Positions 37,241 through 49,469 of a stretch of DNA of 64,000 nt are shown here, in pieces. The position numbers were made by a program, and so were the translations under genes. Every line of letters starts with the position of its first letter. Within the stretch, counting starts at the first letter, position 1. The stretch is taken from the NCBI GenBank assembly GCA_037975125.1, contig CM075860.1, forward strand, positions 41,163,893 through 41,227,892, given 5' to 3'. Origin of the DNA: Latrodectus hesperus (Eukaryota > Arthropoda > Arachnida > Araneae > Theridiidae). The notes under the pieces were generated by a model. The model did no database searches, had not been told where the DNA came from, and was given only the letters and a program-made list of their open reading frames with translations.

Positions 37241-38430
37241 AAGTTTTTATTTATCAGACTTAAACTTTCGATTTTATCGATAATATCAAAATAATTACGT
37301 ATAACTTTATCTTATTAAATTAGAGATTAAGTGGAACATAAGTGCTAATATATTTGAATATTTTCATTATTAATAAAAATTGTAACTGGGTGATTTTAAC
37401 TTATATTCATTATTTTAATGGAATAGAAGTCGATTAAAATTTTGCGATTTATTTTTTCCAAAAATAAATCGTTTTCATGAATTTAAAATAAATTTAAAGT
37501 AAAAAAAGAAAAAGAAATAATATTGGAATCTTAATATAATCTATTTTAGTTATGATATCGATAAGCAAATTGTATTACAATATGATATGAAATAATGAAA
37601 ATATATTTTACGTATTTTCGTTATTGAAATTTTGTACACTCATTAATTTATCATATTAAACTGACTTATCATATATATATTGCTTCTGTACACTCATTAA
37701 CTGATATTTTATTTTGTAGAATCAAATTCATTCCATAATTTAAGGATGCCAATTTTTTTAAAAAAAAACTTATACTTTCTAACACTTTATGATGCATTTA
37801 TTTTAATTTTATGTTTCGATTTCCATCATAAAAGTCCGTAAGTTGTAGATTTTAATTCATATTACAACAATTTAAGAAAGAGACAAAAAACTCTTACAAA
37901 GATTCGGTAAGCTTTATTTTCTTTGTAGTGAATACAGCTCGTATTTTGTAAGCCAAATAATTTTGATTTGTGATATTTATTAAAAACGGGGGTATCTCAA
38001 TTTTAAATCGAAAGCCCTTAATAGAAAGATCACGAGGACCAATATGGGTCTTTGTGTCAAAGATACGATACGTTAAAGCAATTTAATAGACAATGCTTGC
38101 ATATATATTTATTTATAATTGAGTTTTTTTTCTCTGAAGTTCAACTATAAATAATTCTCGGTCACGACTTACGGTTGAAATGACATTCTTATAGTATTCA
38201 TTAGAATAAACAATTCATGAAACTAGTTAAAGAAACAAGTTAAGCAAGTTCGTGCTTTAGCATTAATGTTTTCCCCAACACAATTTGGGGATTATTAAAC
38301 TATGCGAACGTGATCAAATTGTTCCTAATGTTCCATGTGTGATAAATAAATGTGATAAATAAGATTATTGGTCCATATATTAAGTAAATTGGTGCTGCTG
38401 AAATATTACATTTCCTTGAGAACATTTAAT

Positions 38431-38467
<37 letters not shown>

Positions 38468-38891
38468 ATACAAAATCTAGTTTTATTAATGCACTTGTGT
38501 TTATAAGTTAAGTTTCTTGAAAATTTGAAAGAATTTAATTGTTGTGTGAAGGAAGAGTTGTTAAAAAAAGTGAAGGAAGATTCTTACGAACGTGAAATTT
38601 GTAAATTATTCATTTAAGAACTGATTATAAGCGGGAAGCTTTCATACCAATAAAACTTTATTTTACAGATTCCATATTTTTCGAATACTTTATGTTGAAT
38701 ATTTGCTAATGGAACTTAGTTGTTGACAATGTATCTGCTATATGCAAGTATGATACTTAAGAAAAGTAATTTTAAGTTAGGAACTTGTAGCTAATTACAG
38801 TGTGAAATCTATTTCAATTTATTTGATTTAGAAAAGCGTATTATAAATTATGAATAGATTATAAGATAGCAAATTGGTGTTCTTAATTCAC

Positions 38892-38969
<78 letters not shown>

Positions 38970-40108
38970 TTATTTAGTTTTGGGACAAGTAACACTCTTC
39001 ATTTAAGAATTTTGATTTTGATTTAGATAACAATTGCATTTCTAATAATATTCTGGGTAAAAAAATTTTTGATTTTAATGTAACCGTTTTCTTAGCTATG
39101 TAATTAATCCATTATTATTAAATGTTACTAAATATATGACAAATTAAAAATGATCGTGAAGGTTTACTCTTAACATCAAGTTTCGTTTTAGAATTTTAGA
39201 AATTTAAAATTCTTTTCTGATTTGCCAGATATTTCTCTAAAAATTACACAGAAATCCCCCTGTTGTCTCATCTTAATTATTGATGCAGTTATGTTGATGA
39301 AAAAATCCGATAACTTTTGTTTTCATTAAAAATTACGTTCTTCATGGTGTAATAAATGCAAATATGCCATTGAGTAATAGATTCTGATTTACAGTTTTTC
39401 ATTAAAATGTTGCATCAGAAGATAAAGTTATGTTCAATTATTTTCGTTTTATCTAAACAATATTTTGTAATGAAATATTAGATTTGTGTAGACCATGTTT
39501 TCCGTTACCGTCATATTCTTTGATTGACAGTATCTGCAAATGTTTTATTTGAAGATTAAGTATCAACTAATATATTTTATTTGAAATATATTATGTATAC
39601 ACTTATATTTATCATACATTATAAATGAAGAGCATAAGATAATTCTTAATTGCTTAATGAAAAATTTCTAAAAAAAGAAATGCTGCAAGAGCTTTTTTTT
39701 CTTAATTATCACATTTCGAAAGCTCCATTTTTTTAATAAAAATGTATTATTTAAGTTCTACTGAGCAAATAATTTCATAAATCTGTGAAATCGAAAGTGA
39801 AAATGCTCTGTTGCTAGATATATTTCAATTGTTTGCCAAATGAAACTGTTAGAGGGTAAATAAAAGCCAGTTTGGAAAAATGAAAAGTCGTTTTTGAATT
39901 TATCTTTTAAAAAAATAAGCAGTTTTATAAATTGGAATCACAAATATTTTTTCCTCTTCCTTAAATATAACTAAGGTTTTAGAAATATTATATCTAATTT
40001 ATTTTAGCAAAGTATTAGTTATGAAATATATAAAAACATTTTGCGTTTAGAATGAAAATTTTAAAACATTTTATTGTTTTATTACAAATGATATTTTTTA
40101 TCAAAATT
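37241..40108. other. AT-rich DNA with long (TA)n tracts
   Basis: Perfect TA runs occur at about 38436-38464 and, much longer, at about 38897-38966. A 14-bp direct repeat 'tgtacactcattaa' occurs at 37633 and 37687, and a 13-bp tandem pair at about 38338-38363. No gene was recognised. Confidence 0.55.
38897..38966. repeat. (TA)n microsatellite, about 70 bp
   Basis: The run is uninterrupted TA dinucleotide over roughly 35 units. It is likely length-polymorphic and may form cruciform structures. Confidence 0.95.
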
Positions 40109-40140
40109 TTTGTTAAAATTTAACCCATTTTTATCATCAG

Positions 40141-40421
40141 ATTTTAATAAAATGTTAAGGTTTTTGATAAATGTTTGTGTGTGTGATAATGTAATATATT
40201 TAATAAAATACGATTTTAGTCCTTTTAATATTGTACAAAAAATAGATATAATTAATGCATTGGAAATAATCATTACCACTTTTGATTTTACTGTTGTGAT
40301 GAAAGTAATTGCAAAGAAATTAGAAAATTCTCACAAGTTGAATTATGTGTCACAAATGATGTATTGCGCTATGAATGCAAATGGTGTATACGAAGACATG
40401 CTATTTAACAAGAAAAAGTAA
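40141..40421 (+). CDS. candidate exon or chance frame, 93 codons, unknown
   Basis: A good acceptor (pyrimidine-rich 'tttttatcatcag', AG at 40139-40140) opens into a frame that continues to a stop at 40419-40421. Its C-terminal third includes KLENSHKLNYVSQMMYCAMN and ends in a Lys run. No family was recognised. It is downstream, on the same strand, of the plus-strand donor at 37239, which would suit a terminal exon. Against this, the N-terminal two thirds are rich in Ile, Asn, Phe and Lys as expected by chance, and an opposite-strand frame overlaps. Confidence 0.25.
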
Positions 40422-40674
40422 CAAGAGATGTTTTCTGCGAACAGAGCAACTGACCACTTTAAACATGGATTTGATCACATGAAACATTTTTTATTCCATC
40501 TACTAATTTAATTCTTCTGAGAATTTTTTAAATTAATCCTAATTTAGAGTACTTCAAACTAATTTAAAATTTCATAAACCTCTGGCAGTTATAAATTTTA
40601 ATTTATATATAAGAAATTCAGATTATGATAGGAATAATAATATTTGTATAAAATTGAAATAGAATTTTTTTGAA

Positions 40675-40716
40675 CCATGGTCAGGTGACGAGGTCACACC
40701 TGATCTGGCACTTCTT
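40675..40716 (-). repeat. SINE-D fragment, minus strand
   Basis: The sequence 'tgaaccatggtcaggtgacg' followed by 'aggtcacacctgatctggca' is the near-exact inverse of the SINE-D body end at 3.08-3.12 kb. Confidence 0.7.
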
Positions 40717-40981
40717 GAACTGCAGTTTTAACTGCTTCGTTAATTCAATTTCATCTTTTCGGATATGGTCTATCCTTTTGTTCGGTTTTCACCTTGTGCA
40801 TCCAGGAGTTTGAGGCAACACCATACGGGGCAGTTGCCCTCGGCCCCCATATCAGAGGAGGCTCCAATTCGTAGAGAAAGTTCATTTTACGTTGTCAATA
40901 GAATACAATCGTTTGCCGAAGGTTTGTTGGTGTGAAGCAGAGAGGGGGCTCATAAAAAGATTGTTTTCCCCGTCCCAATTA

Positions 40982-41440
40982 GGTTAAGCCGAATGGTTAG
41001 CGCTCTTACCTTCGGTTCAACAGTTCGTGGATTAGAATCACACCCTGGGTTTGGTTGTTTTTAGTGGTTCAGAACCCACTTTAAACCGAAGTCCTGACCG
41101 TTGAACGACCAATCAACCGACTCCAATTAGGTCGAGTCAAGCCCTGTGGAGGTCGATCCTTTACCTGCTCGAAATCTACTTTAAACTGTAAATCCTAACA
41201 AAATTAGGACGAGCTGGTAGCCGAATGATTAGCACTTTGGCCTTCAGTTCAACAATTCCTAGGTTCGAATCCCATCTTGGTCTTCGATGTTTGTAGTGGT
41301 TCTGATGGCCAGTTGATTTGTCGCTTAACGATCATTTTTGCACTCAATGATTAATTATGCCGGTACATATGGTTGTAATGGGTCGGAATTCACTTAAAAC
41401 AGTAGATCCCCGTGTAACCAGCTCTCGTGGGTAAAAAAAA
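40982..41440 (+). repeat. two SINE-A copies in tandem with an intervening body fragment
   Basis: The first head ('gaatggttagcgctctta' near 40991) and the second ('agccgaatgattagcact' near 41218) each lead to a B-box ('ttcgtggattagaatc'; 'cctaggttcgaatcccat') and the usual body 'gtggttc...ccacttt...'. Between them lies an extra body piece ('gaaatctactttaaactgta'). The order suggests nested or unequal-crossover copies. Confidence 0.8.
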
Positions 41441-41477
41441 TGACATCTGAGTGATAAGAAAACTAAACCACATTAAC

Positions 41478-41812
41478 TGAAACTAGCAACCCAATAGCTA
41501 ACTCTAGCCTGAAATTTAACAGTTTTTGAATTCGATTCCTATAACGGATGGAAATTTTTATGTTAGGTAATTCACTTTATGTAAATTGTATTTCTCCTCT
41601 CTCTCTCTCAGTCCAATTAGCTCACGTATGCGCGATAACCAAACTAAACTCATTCAATATGTCCTTAAATGCGAATAGTGACTGGTGCGAAAATTAATAA
41701 TCAAATGTAACCCATTTTAGGCATATATGACTACACCGATATCACTTTACATTTTCAACCGAATTAGCTTTGTGGGCAGAAAGTGACCATAGAATCAGAA
41801 ACAAGCCAAAAT
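41478..41812 (+). repeat. SINE-A-related copies, diverged
   Basis: A head-like 'agcaacccaatagctaactc' and 'ttgaattcgattcctataac' is followed by a (CT)n patch (about 41594-41609), then a second tail-like piece ending 'agaaacaagccaaa'. This is probably two decayed SINE-A copies. Confidence 0.55.
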
Positions 41813-42105
41813 TGACTATCAGGGAATTATCTGTTTATTAATTATTTTATTTAAAATACAACCAGCTCATTTATGATATGATTCTCAGAACCATTTTCTA
41901 GTTGTAGTCTAAAAGTTGACTTTGAATGTTTTTAAATATTAAGCGGATTTTCTTATGTGAATTGTCTTTATTGAGTTTAAAAAATCAGCTTCATTTTGCA
42001 TTTTTAAAAAAATCTGTTTCAAGTTTATTATTTGATTGGTTACTGTGCTCGACATGACCCTTAAATGAAAGCAAAAGTTACTTTAGATAGAATGTATTCA
42101 TATTA

Positions 42106-42132
42106 CTATATATATATATATATATATATATA
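42106..42132. repeat. (TA)n microsatellite
   Basis: A short perfect TA run lies just before a GC-richer segment (42.16-42.22 kb) that begins with 'ctggcgtagtttgtcc', a motif also seen near 52795. Confidence 0.85.
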
Positions 42133-42714
42133 AGCTCTTGAGTTTTTTTAAATACCTTTCCTGGCGTAGTTTGTCCTATTTTGGGCTCTGGGCCACATAA
42201 CCCAACCAACCAGTTATAAAGTATCCTTCTTAGGGAAAAAGCATAATACTTGCATTGAGTTGGAAAAAAACAAACTAATATTGCATTGACTTGCTGTATG
42301 GTCAAAATGTTTACGTAGACTTTAAGTGTTCGTAAGCTCAAATCCTTTTCCTTAGTATATATAATTTGTAAATACATCTATCTATATGAATCATTCAAAA
42401 TTATTCACGACCATCTTAATTTCACTGATTTTATAATTTCTGAAAATTATTTTGTATAATTTACTACAAATAATAAATTAACGAATAAAGAGTCTTTATG
42501 TGTAAGCATAGGAAACAAACGTAATTGCTTAGAGTAAAATCTGAAAATAATAACAATATTTTGTGAATTTATACATTTAAATTTGCAGTTGATATTGTTT
42601 ACCAAGTGTAATATAACTCTGTTTGCAAGATTAACAACGTTCACGGGGATTTTAAAATTCATTTTCCGTGTTCAAATGTTACTTTTTGTAAAAGTAAGTT
42701 AAAAGAAAAATTAT

Positions 42715-43095
42715 AACCGACCTAGCAGCTGAATTATTAGCTGTTTGACCTTCAGTTCTACAATTCGTGGGTTCGATTCCCGCCTTGAATTTGGGTATTT
42801 TATAGTGGTTCGAAATTCAAGTTGAATTGTTGGCAACGGACTTAGTAGCCCTCGTCTTTAAAATATAACCATTGGTTTCTCACTTGAGCGTAGATCTTTA
42901 TCATGGGTCGGAATCTCTTTTGCATGGTGAATCCTGATTAAATTCTGGCATTCGGTTCTGCAGTTTGTGGGTTCGAATCCCAATTTAGGCTTGGATGCTT
43001 TTGGTTTGGAATCCATTGAGTGCCAAGCAAACCAAACCTGATTAAATTATCCTTCGTGTGCAAAAGTGGCCGTATAACGGCAAACAAACGAAATT
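42715..43095 (+). repeat. two SINE-A copies
   Basis: The first copy starts near 'cctagcagctgaattattag' with the B-box 'gtgggttcgattcccgcc'. The second has 'tttgtgggttcgaatcccaa' near 42965 and ends 'ggcaaacaaacgaaa'. The second copy's head is replaced by a diverged segment. Confidence 0.78.
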
Positions 43096-43114
43096 TAAAA
43101 GAGTACATATTTGA

Positions 43115-43450
43115 TGAATGAGTTGGCAGTGTGTGCTGTAATATTCATCTTATAGGTTCGAGTCGCACCTCAAATGTTTCAACTTTAATGATTCGGAATT
43201 TTCTTTGAACAACAAAATCAATTGGAATCTATTACTGTTGTAATGCCGCAGAACTGATCGCTGAGCTTAGCAGCCAAATGCTTAGCGCTCTGGCCATCGA
43301 TTCAACAGTTCGTGAGTTCGAATCCCACTTTGAGCTTGAATGTTGGTGGCGGCTAAGAATCCAATTAAAATTGTTGACCCTGGTCTAATTAGCACTGCTG
43401 TGCAAAAGAATAGTTCGTTGAGCGACAAACAAATCAAATCACAAAACAGA
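43115..43450 (+). repeat. SINE-A head fragment plus a well-preserved SINE-A
   Basis: A degenerate head lies at about 43115-43200 ('taggttcgagtcgcacctca'). From 43262 a fuller copy reads 'cttagcagccaaatgcttag', 'ttcgtgagttcgaatcccac', a body with 'gaccctggtctaattagc', and a tail 'gcgacaaacaaatcaaatc'. Confidence 0.8.
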
Positions 43451-44580
43451 TTCAAAAATAAATTAATTAAATGACTTGAGGCATAGTATTAGTGTCAGTA
43501 TTCATACAAAATTATGAAGAATATATCTTTTGAAACTTTTGTATCACTCTATTATTTTTAAAACAGTTAATGCATGTATTTAAATACCTTATTTCAAGTT
43601 ATAAGTAATATCGCCTTGTGCACATAGGACAACAGCCAAATGCCGATGGATTTCATTTGAATAGCAACGGAAGTAGACCATGGATGCTTATCAAGGGAAT
43701 AAAATCTATCACCCACCCCACCCTGACATTCAAAATGTAGAAACAACGTCCATTTCATGTGATTCCCACTTCGAAGAACATGATGCAACCATTTTTTTAA
43801 CCATTTATCGCTGTAGCTTATAACATAAAAAATAATTTTGCCTTAAAGTTGCACGATGTACTATACTCCTCAAAGTCTATGAGGAGATCAGATTTTAAAC
43901 CTCTATCATAAGTACACTGTCAAAATAAAAATTAAAAAAAATTATTTCGAAACCAAAATATGTATTTTATGTAACATGTGCAAAAAGTAGCAACTTTTCA
44001 AAAACTTGGTTATCATTCAAGTGATTCATTGTAAATCTTAAGTCTCGTTTACTGAGCAACAGGTGCGTACAACTTATGATACATTTATATTTTTACGATT
44101 TGTTTGGTCAAAGCGGCAAAATTCAGGAAAAGGATATTTTCTTATTTATACTGACAGATTATTAACAATAACGTGATAGCAACGAAGAAGTGATCGCATC
44201 AGTTTTATATTTGATAAGAATTTATAAAAAATATTTATAAATTTGAATTCCGTCTTGTGAATAACTTTGTTGAATTGGAAGAAATAGGTTAACTAGCAAA
44301 ATTTAATAGTTAAAGGAAATTATACGTCATAATTACTGAAAGTGATTACGTCATTTTAACGTGCTATCGTGTTTCTTACTGTTAGCTGACTTAAGAACAA
44401 CTTACAAGAATGCTTTCAAATATGAATTTTGTATTCCATCTTTACTAACGAATTTTTATTTTGATTCAAATAAAATTGTGTTTGAATGATTATGGTGCTA
44501 TTGCCTTGTGCTACGAATTGTATTACCCACAAATTTAGATAGATTTCTCATTGAAAATTTTGTAAAGCGATAAAATTTAA
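43451..44580. other. unannotated AT-rich DNA
   Basis: No gene or repeat was recognised. The frame at 43594-43788 on the minus strand has no known domain. Confidence 0.5.
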
Positions 44581-44584
44581 AGCT

Positions 44585-44865
44585 CAACATGTCTTAGTAG
44601 CAGGATGCCATTTTTTGTAAGGTGCCGAGTTTGATCCCAGACACACTATTAAACAATAAAAGATTGATTTTGCGCTTCTACCTTCTGCATGCACGTCACT
44701 CTGTACTAGAGAGTTTTTCGGGTTTTCTCCTTTGCACTATGTGACTATGACCCACGTCCTACTGAAGGATCTACCCGATGGAAATTTACATGTTGGACAC
44801 TAAAATGCCTAACAACAGACTTAGGCAGTTTATTTGCCTATGTCGGAATGTCAAAATAAATTTGA
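44585..44865 (+). repeat. SINE-F copy
   Basis: A tRNA-like head ('tcttagtagcaggatgcc', B-box-like 'agtttgatcccag') is followed by a body with 'ccttctgcatgcacgtcact', 'ttttcgggttttctcctt' and 'gtgactatgacccacgtc'. It matches 49.88-50.11 kb in the same order. Confidence 0.7.
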
Positions 44866-44959
44866 ATTATTGTGATTGAATTCACTGAGTATTCTAGCTT
44901 GCAAACGTTAGTTCTTATTCTACTGTTATTACTTACATATTACTTTAATAAAACTTAAC

Positions 44960-45225
44960 ACTGAACCATGTTGTTGGAGTAGAAGGTCTCGTGTTTAATT
45001 CCAGGCATTGGTAAACAACGGGGATCAGTAAAAGCTCTTGGAAGCTCAAATGTCCTAGAATAATCTTTACGTACTTACTCGAGTACGATTTCACTTAGTT
45101 CTTCATTGAATTTTACTATGAAAATATCATTCGACCTTGTAGCTAAATAATTATCTGATTGGATTCCGGTTTTATAGTTCGTTGGCACGATTCCCCCATT
45201 GGTGTAGTTGTTTGTGAAATGCACA
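44960..45225 (+). repeat. two degenerate tRNA-headed SINE fragments
   Basis: About 44960-45060 carries a B-box-like 'tcgtgtttaattccaggc' resembling SINE-F. About 45130-45225 carries 'gaccttgtagctaaataatt' and 'agttcgttggcacgattccc' resembling SINE-A. Both are worn. Confidence 0.45.
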
Positions 45226-45386
45226 GCCTCTTTCTCTATTTTAAACAATGATTCCATTTTATAAAAAATGATCGTAGTACAAAAAATAAAATTTATAAAT
45301 ATTAAAAAAAAAGCTCGAATACACACAATTTTTTCGAAAAAGGAGATTAAACTGCTGATACATAATTTCCTATTGTTTTGTTTTTT

Positions 45387-45408
45387 GATTGATTGATTGA
45401 TTGATTGA
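45387..45408. repeat. (GATT)n tetranucleotide repeat
   Basis: There are five and a half tandem GATT units. Confidence 0.9.
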
Positions 45409-46135
45409 AATGCAAGGCAACGGTTTATATATTTTTACTGAAAATTCGGAAAAATACCTGAAAGTAAAGCTATGTAATCGAAATTGACAAACTTCTTTTT
45501 CTGAAAAAATTAATTGCTGCAAATCATTGAAATTTATTTAAAGATAGAATTTCTAATGTATTTTGAAAATTTTATAATTTAATACAAAATTGATAATTTG
45601 AATGAGAGCTTGGAAATTTAAAGAGGAATTTGAACACTGCTAATTTATGATAATTTTTTCCATTTCTAATCGTGTAATGTAAACGGAGTTCACAAGTGTT
45701 CCATCCTAATAAAATTTCGAATTACAGAAAAGTTTTCAGTTGAAGAATTTTTTTTTTATTCGAAACATTTGCTAAAATAAATTTTCCGAAAAATTTTGCA
45801 TCGTGGAAGCATAGTACTGTACAGTTTAATTGTTAAGAATGAACCTAATTATTTGTGGTAATGGCATATATAAAATGTGGAATATTTATTAATTAATGGC
45901 GTAGTAACAATTCGTTACAAACGTATAATTTCTTCACATCAACGAAATATTTTACATTTTGGTTATGAAATTGTATTCGAAACTGGATAAAATGGCATGG
46001 AAATATTAATTTTGAATGAAAAATTTAATCAAGTACATGTTTTTTTTCTTGAATTTTAACGTACTTTGCTTATGCAGAATAATAAAGTTATATATCCGAT
46101 CGACTGAGTTTGCAGATAAATGATAAGGGCTGTCT
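45409..46135. other. AT-rich DNA, nothing recognised
   Basis: There is no frame, repeat or RNA signal of note. Confidence 0.6.
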
Positions 46136-46139
46136 TAAA

Positions 46140-46330
46140 TTCGATGAAAACTGTTCATGAATTCGATTCCTATCTCGCTTCGCATGATTAACGCGTGGCC
46201 TTCACTTCAACAGCTTCTGAGTTCGATTCCCACCTTGAGCATGCATGTTTGTAGTGTTCAGAGAACACTTTAAAGTGTGGGACTCGGTCCAGTTAAACCT
46301 CTAGTGCAAAAGTAATCCATAGAGCAAAAC
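46140..46330 (+). repeat. SINE-A copy
   Basis: The sequence 'acgcgtggccttcacttcaa', 'cagcttctgagttcgattcc' and 'caccttgagcatgcatgttt' lead to the usual 'ggactcggtccagttaaacc' and 'caaaagtaatccatagagc'. A short duplicated B-box-like piece precedes it near 46150. Confidence 0.75.
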
Positions 46331-46426
46331 AAGGATCGTCTTTTGCTCCCATAGGTGAGGAATCTTTTTGTGGGATCAATTTGAAGACCGCAAAAACCAA
46401 TGTTCTTAGATGTGAAAAACGGAAGA

Positions 46427-46487
46427 TGTATGAACACTCCTGATCAACACTCCTGGTGTATGAACACTCTTGGCTCAACACTCCTGG
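46427..46487. repeat. 30/31-bp tandem duplication
   Basis: Two adjacent copies of 'tgtatgaacactc' followed by 'tcaacactcctgg' occupy 46427-46456 and 46457-46487. They differ by a small indel and a few substitutions. Confidence 0.85.
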
Positions 46488-46506
46488 TTAAACCCACGCT
46501 AAAAGT

Positions 46507-46833
46507 ATGGTCTGTGGATCATCAGCGAGGATTGCCTCTGAAATTCTTAGATGCTCTAGGCAGAAGATACATTTAATCGTAATCTTCATAATTGGGCACT
46601 ACTATTTCAGAAAACACCTCCATAAAATGGGACTGTTTCAGCAAGACCCTATCTGCAGGAAATGTCAAACGCAAGAGGAAACGGCCAAGCATATCATTTA
46701 CGAATGTGAGGCTCTTGCTCTCCCTAGATTAACTTCTTTAGGCATCATCCATACTAGAGAGTTACACCTAGACTCCATTAAAGGGTTATCGGGCTTTATT
46801 AATAAAGTGAGTGACCCGAGCAACTGGAACTAA
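46507..46833 (+). pseudogene. 3' end of a non-LTR retrotransposon ORF2 (C-terminal domain)
   Basis: The 108-codon frame reads like the region after RNase H in Jockey-type LINE ORF2 proteins. It has a GHYYFRKHLHKMGL block, a zinc-knuckle-like CRKCQTQEETAKHIIYEC (C-x2-C-x9-H-x4-C, about residues 54-71) and a LxxLG...L tail before a natural stop. The reverse transcriptase and endonuclease are missing, so this is a 5'-truncated copy, as expected of LINE retroposition. About 200 bp of likely 3' UTR follows. A Jockey-like assignment is inferred from the pattern, not from a search. Confidence 0.82.
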
Positions 46834-47035
46834 GAAACATTGGGATTGGAGTTAATAGTACAAAATGCTGATAAAAGCAGAGGTGCCCAATGACATACAA
46901 ACCCAACTCTAAGAAGAATCCATAGAGCATCGATTAACGAACCAGCCGTACCACGTTTTGTTTCTGGATAGTTATAGTGATTTGTAATCCACATAGTCGA
47001 ATTAAATCTCATGTAAAGATACATCGATTGCAATC
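46834..47035 (+). mobile_element. probable LINE 3' UTR
   Basis: Sequence directly after the LINE stop codon, moderately GC-rich, continues to about the edge of AT-rich DNA. The assignment rests on position. No poly-A tail or target duplication was identified with certainty. Confidence 0.4.
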
Positions 47036-47280
47036 AGATAACTTTCGAAAGGCGAAACAATTAACTGAATTATAATCGTGAATATTTGCATGCTTTGTTT
47101 TGTTACATACATTTCTGACCTCCGAATAAAGTTGCTATTCCCATTCAATCACTTCATTATTTCAAATCATAGTCAGTTACATGGTCATTATCAGATTTAC
47201 CGTTCGATTTATACTCTCACACCCATGGAGAGACATTAGGCCTTACAAGCTTTTAACCCTCAATACGTTTTTAATACAAG

Positions 47281-47577
47281 CCGACTGATGGCTGAGTGGT
47301 TAGGATTTCTAACTCCTAGGCTGTGGGTCCCGGGTTCGAATCCCGGTCCGGACATGGATATATCTTTCTCTCTTCTTTGTTCCTTCTTCTGAGATAGTAC
47401 ATGAATGTGGTCCATCCTATAAACTGGTTTGTGGTGGTATGGCGTGGGCAATGCTACTGGCCTCCGTGACTTGGTTCACAGATTCCCATCGGATAACGAT
47501 AAATGAGTTGCAGTATCCAGCCTTGTTGTGGTCAAGGGTTAGTCACCCAGGGCCCGCTCTTATTAAAAAGTTTTTCA
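47281..47577 (+). repeat. SINE-E with well-preserved tRNA-like head
   Basis: The head 'ccgactgatggctgagtggt' contains an A box and is followed by 'cccgggttcgaatcccggtc', which contains an exact B box (GGTTCGAATCC). The spacing is that of a tRNA, so an internal Pol III promoter is plausible. The body (about 220 bp) includes 'ctccgtgacttggttcacag' and aligns inverted with 13.23-13.54 kb. It is not scored as a tRNA gene because the acceptor stem does not close and the SINE body follows directly. Confidence 0.85.
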
Positions 47578-48905
47578 TGCAATGGTCTTGGTAGGATCGG
47601 GTATCGAACCTACTACTATATTTGCATTAGTTTGACGTCTGTCTCTAATCTGTCACGGCCTTGGAAATTAAAACAAGTTTTCAATCGCTTTCAAACTATA
47701 TATCTCTGCAGAGTTAGTTCTCGTGCATAAAGTTAGCTGTAAAAGTAAAAACATGACGCTAAGCAATGTTTACAATTGTTTATCAGAACAATATTTGTCT
47801 TCGAACATGGAAATGGTACTAAATAAGGAATTTATGTTCAGGGTTGAAATGAAATAAAAAAACTTGTTGAGAGAATTATCGCGGGTGGGTGTGGTAAATT
47901 TGATTTGATGTTTATACGCAGACGTTTACTTTTTGATCAACGGAAACAATAAACAATAAAATGTTTTAAATTTTCGCTTTCATTTGTCTCATTTTTTTAC
48001 TGAAAATCAGAAAACGGAACTTACGAATATTTTTTTATTGTAATCTTATCTGTAGTTCAGCAAACCATTGGAACTTACAATTATCTATATTGCTTGAATT
48101 TCTACTTAAACTAGTGCGAAAGAACTTGAAATATCAGAAAACTTGTAGGTGAGTGTTTTATTCTTAAAATTTAAATTCCAAATTATTTTGTAATTTTTTT
48201 ATACCGGTCAATTTTGCATTCGTATGAAATCTATTACAATAAAATTCTTAGTACAGTAGTGATTTTTGTGAGCCTTGACAGAAATCCCTTTACATGTTTG
48301 TCATAAATTTCATTGAAGCGAAAACGTAGTAGTTCTGTAATTTTTTAGCTCGTCAAAATAGATAAAATATTTGCCAAAATTTTATGTTGGAGCACGAGTT
48401 GGGTTGTATGTTTAAATTAATCTTGAAAGGACCCTAAGAGGTTTCTCTTTTTTATTCACACATAACATCACTGAGGACGACGACAAACAGTAAGCGTAGA
48501 CAAAGTGAAAGTCAGAATTAGCTCATTCGGACCGCTAAGAGCGCCATCTATAATATAATGGGAGAGACTATATTTTGTTAATTGTTCAATTTTATTTATA
48601 CAAAAACAGGCTTATTAGATATTTATGTTAACTTGTAATGGTGAAACAATTTTATAATATCAGAAATGAAAAAATCAGTTCTTTTTACTAAAAATTAAGT
48701 AATAACATAAATTTTAAAAATATAATTGTCAGCTTTATAAATCTGTATGTATCGTAACTAGTACGAGTATAGTGGAAGAAATAAATTTTTATGTAAAAAA
48801 ATTAAGTTTCTTTTTTATCATTATTTTACCAACATATAATCTCAAAATAAATTTAATGTGTAGAAATAATTTGTTTTTTATTGGATTTGTTTCTGATAGT
48901 CTATT
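47578..48905. other. AT-rich DNA; short GC patch at 48.47-48.56 kb
   Basis: The patch contains 'gaccgctaagagcgccatct'. Its core resembles arthropod CTCF-type sites (AGATGGCGC on the minus strand), but a single motif is weak evidence. No genes were recognised. Confidence 0.4.
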
Positions 48906-48907
48906 TC

Positions 48908-49090
48908 TGAGAGCGGAAGTGAATAGTTAGCGCTTTTGCCTTCGGTTCAACAGTTCATAGGTTCGAATCCCACATTGGGATTGGTTGTTTCTAGTGGTTC
49001 AGAATCCACTTTAAACTGTAGATTTTGGTTTAATTATCCTTCGCGCGCGTGTGCAAAAATTGACCCTTGAACGACAAACCAAACAAATTG
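48908..49090 (+). repeat. SINE-A, near full length
   Basis: One of the clearest copies. The head is 'gaagtgaatagttagcgctt', the B-box 'ataggttcgaatcccaca', and the body 'ggttcagaatccactttaaa'. A short (CG/TG) run 'gcgcgcgtgtgc' precedes the tail 'gaacgacaaaccaaac'. Confidence 0.85.
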
Positions 49091-49469
49091 TTTCCTGCCA
49101 GTTGAAGCTTCTAAACACAGTCCAGTTTCTTGCAATTTCAACCACGTTCAATTGACAAGATCGACTTTCAGCTGATATTACTCTCTCTAAACTTTGACTT
49201 CTACACCCTACTAGCGGAGGAACGATAAACCGTAGGACTTCAAAAAATTTAATTTTTTTTCCAGTTTAGTTTCTATCTCATTTTTAAATAATTTATTTTC
49301 AATCTAAATTTTATCGATTTTGTTTTTAGATTTCAAAAGTTGGTTTAAATTAAACTATTATACCTCAGATCTGAAGCAAAATTGGAATGCTCTTATCAAT
49401 AATTTTTCATTTTAAAAAACCGTGTTTTTAAAATTAAAATTTTTCATGTCTTGGGTTTTATGACCATGT

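Noticed and set aside
47281..47354. Possible functional tRNA gene
   Set aside because: A and B boxes are excellent, but the ends do not pair as an acceptor stem and the sequence continues into a SINE-E body that is also present at 13.2 kb.
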